Positions 58,840-64,000 of a DNA stretch of 64,000 bases are shown one piece after another (position 1 is the stretch's first letter; every line of letters begins with the position of its first letter). The stretch lies in assembly GCA_024734555.1 (NCBI GenBank), contig JANPWX010019233.1, positions 187,183 through 251,182 on the forward strand, read 5' to 3'. The position numbers and the translations under genes are program-made. The notes beneath the pieces are model-generated. The model searched no databases, was not told the DNA's origin, and saw nothing but the letters and a program-made list of their open reading frames with translations. Source of the stretch: Trochalopteron elliotii. Taxonomy: Eukaryota; Chordata; Aves; Passeriformes; Leiothrichidae.

Positions 58840-60884
58840 CATGTTATCTTTAATATCCTGGAACAAACTGTTTTAAAGTCAGGGAATGGAATTTGCCTGT
58901 AAGCAGAACATGTTCAGTGCAGCAAAGCTGGCTCTTTCAAATACATGGGCTACAAGTTATCTTCACCTTACTTGTAATAAACTAAAAAACCTGTCAGACA
59001 CAATACTGCTCTTAGCTTCATAAAATCCTTGTCACAGAGGGTCTGGCATACATTCTGATTTAGACACTTAAATGGATTTTGGAGCATTAAACCTTTTGTG
59101 ACTCATTAACCTGTTAGACAAATCCCAGGTGCAATAGAGTGACTTTAAAAAGCTAAGCTATTTCCTCTTCAGGTACAATGAAGATCTAAAAAATCATAAT
59201 TTTTTAAGTTTGTAAATTTTGGGAAAAGATAATTGTCTTTATTAATGTTAAGGTTTCTGTGAAGTACATAAAACTGTGATGTGGTATTAATGCATAATGA
59301 TGTGAGCGTAGCTGTTTGCCCACAAAACTGGCAGATGCTGGAATAACACTTGTATCACCTTGGAATGGGCTAAAATCTAGTAATCAAAACAGAAGATGAA
59401 AAACAAGCATATGGAGAGGCAACACATTATCCACTACTCTTTGCTTTAATTAGAGCTCACTATTCAAAGTGGGACATTTCAGCTGTGGTGTCAGAACTCT
59501 ACATCATCATCATAATAAATGCATATTAAATTAAATGGCAAGAGGGCTTATATAATTCAGTCCTTATAAGAGGGAGAGACTTCAGATCTTCATATAACTT
59601 TCTGTGAAATTTGGATACAATTTTTAAAATTTCAGTCAAAAGTGCTCAGTCTCCCTGCTGAAAAATGGTCTTGCAGGCAGATTGTTTTCCAAGTCGTGTT
59701 ACCAGATAAAGTCTGAATAAAAGAAGTTGCATATAAGCTCAATTTATGTTTTCTGATGCAACAAAAAGTACTTGCAGCTTTTCTAGTATGGCTAGGTTTT
59801 GGGTTGTTTTTTTCCCAAGCCAGAAATTTAGACAGTTTCAAAACTGAGCATTTGGGGATGAAAAGCTTTCTTATAAATTGACGCTGTATATGTAATATAT
59901 ATTTCAGGTTTTCTGCCCTCCTGCTGATGAACAACGAAGAGAATGTAGCTGAGCAGTTATGTTTCTTTTAGCTTTAAAACACGTGTCCTTCAAAAGTATT
60001 TCCATATCTTTCATTCTATCTGTTAGGGTTGCTTGAAACCTTTGCTTTTGGGTGGCGTTTTTTTCTCCTCTTTTCTTCTTTTTTTCTTCCAACAAAGAGC
60101 AGTAAATTTGTCAGTGGTGGTTAATAGAGCAATGTTACTGCTGCTTTTGGAGAGCTCAGGTGGGACCAACAGTCTTGCAACATGCTTCAGTAGTCAAATT
60201 TTCCTCTTTTTGACATCTTAGTGGCAGAAGGAAGCAGCAGGTGATTCTTTCATATCAGAAATGGAGGAAAAAAATTGGGAATGTTTGTCTCAATTTTGAC
60301 ATTGAAATAGTAGAAGCAGATGTTAAGGTGAAACGTCTTCCACCTTTCTCCCTTCTCCCACCTGAATACTAGGGGGTCTTCAGCCCCCAACCCAAAGCAC
60401 ATGCTGTTTTACGTGGGTTGTTGGATCAGGATTAGTGCATGAACATGGCTTGATGAGAGATTCCTGGCAGTGGAGAGGACGTGAGAGGATGTGAGCAATT
60501 CTACAGGAGTGGGAGGGAGGTCAGAGTGGATTCCTCTACAGGTATATATATCTACAGAACTTCTTGTAGTTAGGGGTTTATACAGAGGCATCTGTTTCAT
60601 TAGCTATTATGATTATCAGTACCAACTTAATATTACATGGCTGTGGATGGTTTTGAAATCATCCAAGAACTGTTGAAATTGCTATATGTCATTTCTAAGA
60701 TGGTTAAATGTACTACAAAATGTAATTTTCTAGGTGATCATTGTTGGAGGTTAAGAATACTAACTGCTAGCATTGAGGCAGAGATAGAAACTAAGTCAAA
60801 GTGTACTTTCCTAACTGAGATGCATGCTATTATTGAGAGAAGTTTTCAGTCTGGAAAAGTCTCCCACTTTGAGGGAGAGCTGCC

Positions 60885-61345
60885 TCATCCTGTTGGAGCA
60901 GGCCCAGAGAAGGGCCACAAAGATGATTGAAAGCATCTCTCCTGTGAGGAAAAGCTGGAGGAATTGGGATTGTTTAGACTGCAGAAAAGAGAGTGCAGGA
61001 TAGACCTTATTGTGGCCTTCCAGTATTTTTAGGGGGGCTTTAAGAAAGATGTTTCAGCAGGGCCTGTTGAACTGGGACAAGGGGAAATGTTTTTTAACTT
61101 GAAGAGAGTTAACTTGGACCAATTTAAGGAAGAAGTTTTCTACAATGGGGATGGTGATAGACTGGCACATATTGCCTAGAGAAGTGGTAAGTGCTGTATC
61201 CTTGGAAACTCTCAAGGTCAGGTCGAATGAGGCTCTGAACGACCTGATCTACTTAAAGATATTCCTGCTAATTGGAGGGGCCTTGGGCTTGAAGTCTTTT
61301 GAAGGCCCTTCCAACCCAAAATATTCTATGATTCTGTGATCCACC
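60885..61345 (+). mobile_element. CR1 LINE 3' end, sense, with intact tail
   Basis: CR1 pol remnants (QRRATKMIESIS-like start; LPREVVSAVSLETLKVRSNE near 61160-61230) are followed by CTAATTGGAGGGGCCTTGGG, CCCTTCCAACCCAAAATATT and the tail CTATGATTCTGTGAT. Frames are broken in the middle. Confidence 0.93.
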
Positions 61346-64000
61346 AGCTAAGAGCACTGGAGTAGCAGATCATCACCTGGTCACCTTTCACCTTGGTGGA
61401 GGTAACAGGGCTGAGCAAAAAATCATTCTGCTTCTTCACACTTTTGGATAATAGACCTGATTTTATCATTTTCTCCCTGGGGGAGACAAACCTTTGAGGC
61501 ACCTAAAAGTAAAGGAAGCTTGATACTGCCTTGCTGCATTTTCATACACTCAGAATGGGAAATGAGAAGGCAAAAGGCTGTGGCGGCTCTGTCGCTCCTC
61601 CTTTTCCTTCCCTTCTTTGCTCTTTAGAGCCCAGTCTTTGTACAAGAAGATGAAGTTGAGAACAGCAAACCATTCATGAAATAGTTGTGAGGTATCTTTC
61701 TGTAAACACTAGGTATTCTTAGGAACTTCTTACTAAAGAAATATGTATGAAATGAGTTCATTATAATCACAGGATCATGTAGGCCAAGTTCTAAAGAGTG
61801 TCCAGTAGCTAATGACCCTTTTGTCAAATATGTCATGTTGTTTACTTCTGTAATACTTAGGTTATGCAGCTTTCCTGCTCCTGGAATTCTTAGGATGATA
61901 TATCACTAATGTAATTCCTTCTATTTCTTTCCTCTGAATACAGCCTATTTGCCACTGATTGGAAGTAATGGGGAGATATATTTACATTTCAACTGATACA
62001 TATTTCCTGCATCATTATTCTATTTGCTAGCAACAGTTCTTTTTGTTTTTTTAATGATCTGACTCATTGTTTATTTTCCATGCAACTTTGCTTGGGAAAA
62101 AAATTTCTAGGTCTTCCTTACTTAGAAATAAATGTTGTGGTCTTAGGAAGAAACAAATGCTTTAGCATTTCTTAGATCCAATACTTCTTGTAACTTCTCA
62201 CACAGAGTTTAACCTGCTCATCAAAGTAGTGAATTACCAGAGTTCCCTCCACTTTTTCCAGCAGAGGTGAGGAGAGAAAGAGTGTCCTCTGACATGAAAA
62301 AGGGAACAACTCATATATTTGAAAGCAGATCTCAGGTTGATAGAGGTTTCCATTTATTGTCATACTTTAGGAATCACAGAGACAAAGAAAATCAGTGCTG
62401 TAACATAAACAGCTTATCTAAGCCCACAAATGTTGGCGTGCTCCTCTAGAATAACCTGTCCTGTTGACACTATAACACAGCACTGGTGCTCAAAATACCT
62501 CTCTACGTACACCACACATCATGGCCCTCCAGTGCTTCAAGTCAGAGAGCTGATCCTGCCATTTGTGCCTCCATAACTGCTGTCAGGCATCTGAGTCATG
62601 TTAATTGCCAGCCAGCCTCTACTTACAGGCAGCAGGATGTGTCTTTTATGGGCTTAGCCTGCATTAAGAGGGTAAAGCTGAATCAAATTGATGTACATTT
62701 ACCGCGTCCTGTAGCACTCATGGCAAGCCAGCTTCATGAACCATGGACAAGAGACCACATGCTGAAATTCAGCCTAAGAAAGTGTCCCAAGGATGCAAAC
62801 TGGGACCTGTTTTCTTCATTTCCTTCCACTGTGAATTCTGGTTGCTGCTGCTGCAGTCACTTTAAAAGATATGGAATCACTAAAATCCTGTTGGAAAAAA
62901 AGCAGTGGACTTGTGGACTTCTCCTGTGTAAAGATATTGGCATATTGCATCCTTCTACTCTCCTAGTTGAATGGTCATATAAGTAATGTTTTTACTGTTC
63001 ATTGAAGTAGCTAGTATACTAAAATAATAGTTTTGCCTTTTTCCCAAAGTCACTAGCCATGACTCCCCTTCTTTATGTACTGTATCACTGATAATGGCCA
63101 GTTAAGTGTATCCTTCCCTTCTTCTCTGAAAGGAAATCACACCTCTGCAGTGAGTGTGTGTCATAATGGACCAGACTGTTATTTCCACTTCCATTTAATT
63201 CTCATGCCTTTCTAATGCTCTTTTAAGATAGTTGTTGCATATGATCCACCTACAACTTCAGTTTTTACCCTGTTACAACAAAGACCTTTTAAACTGTTTG
63301 CTACATCCTTTTGCTCTAATATTAATTGTTAAAGTAGTCACATTTGGCTTGCATTTAAGGTTAAGTGACCAGCTGCGCAATTTTCTTTTTAGTCTTTCAT
63401 GAGTTTTAAGATAGTTTTAAGATGACTTACTCTGTGCCTGAGATTAATCTGTGCTGGAGGTCAAGAAAATATGTATGTAGTTGCTATGATAAAGATCTTA
63501 CTAATGAAATGAAACTGGGGAGGGCGAGGGAGGAGAGGTCATACCAACTCAGAGTTCATCTGTCTGGATGAATGGATTCTTCAGGTTTGGATTTGCTCAG
63601 ACATTTAAATTATCTTAGTTCTTTGTATTATAATAAATTTTAATATAACAAGACAAGTGAACCTATATTTTACAATATCCTTTTTTAAATTTATGTTTAT
63701 GAGGTGGAATTATCTTATTAAACTCAGTACAGCTGCTGCTCAGTTTGCCCAGAGACATCTTTTTCAGCCTTTTTTTTCTAAAACATACTTGCTGGTGAGT
63801 CTTATTCACAAACTTGAGGAAAACAGTTTACCAGAAGGCCATTAAATATTCAATGTCTATGGAAAGATAAATTTAAAAAGCAATGGTTTGGAAAGGGACC
63901 AGTCTGAAAGAGATACATTCATATGAATGCTGATCCAGATGTCCTCTACAGGATGTGACCCAAAGAGTGCAGGCAACAGCCTGCACCCACTGTAAGAAGT
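61346..64000. other. Intergenic DNA to window end
   Basis: No exon, RNA gene or repeat recognised. The longest open frame outside known features (62486-62986, 166 codons) lies here. Its composition is not clearly protein-like and I know no family that fits. Confidence 0.55.

Larger units (their letters stand above)
42784..60884. other. Intergenic DNA, 18 kb, no recognised gene
   Basis: The longest stretch without a known repeat family. It is AT-rich apart from a C/T-rich block at 43780-44330 and a CpG-rich patch at 54380-54650. Small structures: a palindrome at 42998-43020, an 18-base tandem repeat at 47902-47964, an inverted repeat at 51961-51981, and pyrimidine tracts at 58807-58839 and 60058-60090. 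No TRPM3 N-terminal exon was found. Confidence 0.6.

Noticed and set aside
62486..62986. Longest open frame outside known features (166 codons, +)
   Set aside because: No domain, no family resemblance, no signal for splice sites or conservation; a frame of this size is plausible by chance in 64 kb read six ways.
15250..64000. TRPM3 N-terminal exons
   Set aside because: No segment translated to the N-terminal TRPM3 sequences I know; non-coding first exons cannot be excluded.
1..64000. CRISPR arrays, operons, prophage or insertion sequences
   Set aside because: The DNA is vertebrate; tandem repeats found have no spacer-repeat pattern and all mobile elements seen are retroelements.
1..64000. 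tRNA, rRNA or snoRNA genes
   Set aside because: No A/B-box tRNA pattern or clear C/D-box pair was seen by eye; a covariance-model scan would settle it.

Overview
The window is vertebrate nuclear DNA, almost certainly from a bird. It carries the 3' end of one multi-exon gene with normal vertebrate splice sites. After that come about 49 kb of AT-rich DNA in which I find no gene. The bird assignment rests on at least eight dead CR1 LINE fragments, several with the typical CR1 tail (ATTCTATGATTCTGTGAT-like), and on one solo LTR of the bird ERVL type that starts TGTTTTGGTTTAAGCC. I cannot name the species.

Positions 1354-13082 (+ strand) hold the last twelve coding exons of CEMIP2 (TMEM2), a type II membrane protein related to the hyaluronidase CEMIP. 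The exons join in frame into about 628 C-terminal residues, roughly 45% of the approximately 1,380-residue vertebrate protein. They cover the last parallel beta-helix part of the ectodomain and the C-terminal GG-type lectin domain, and end at TAA 13080-13082. Earlier exons lie before base 1. Intron 5 of this set is unusual: by homology its donor is GC rather than GT, and a canonical GT 27 bases downstream would add nine residues in frame. The 2.6-kb intron 2883-5475 holds the old ERVL-type LTR and a 1.3-kb antisense CR1 that still has readable reverse-transcriptase remnants.

Positions 13083 to about 15250 are the likely 3' UTR. It has four AATAAA signals, AU-rich elements and a long GU-rich tract with an exact UGUUUGUUUGU element.

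From about 15250 to 64000 I see no exon, tRNA or rRNA. The interval holds seven further CR1 pieces, several short tandem repeats (23-bp units at 37248, 15-bp at 25880, 18-bp at 47902, 22-bp at 27539), several perfect inverted repeats, and two good matches to the CTCF core motif. The CTCF matches face each other across 30 kb (24368 forward, 54494 reverse), and the second lies in the only clearly CpG-rich patch of the interval. In human the next gene on this side, on the same strand, is TRPM3. I looked for TRPM3 N-terminal exons and found none, so this looks like the CEMIP2-TRPM3 spacer.

I found no new enzyme system or cassette. The items most worth testing are the GC-AG intron, the convergent CTCF pair, the GU-rich 3' UTR element and a 52-codon CpG-rich open stretch at 18912-19070.
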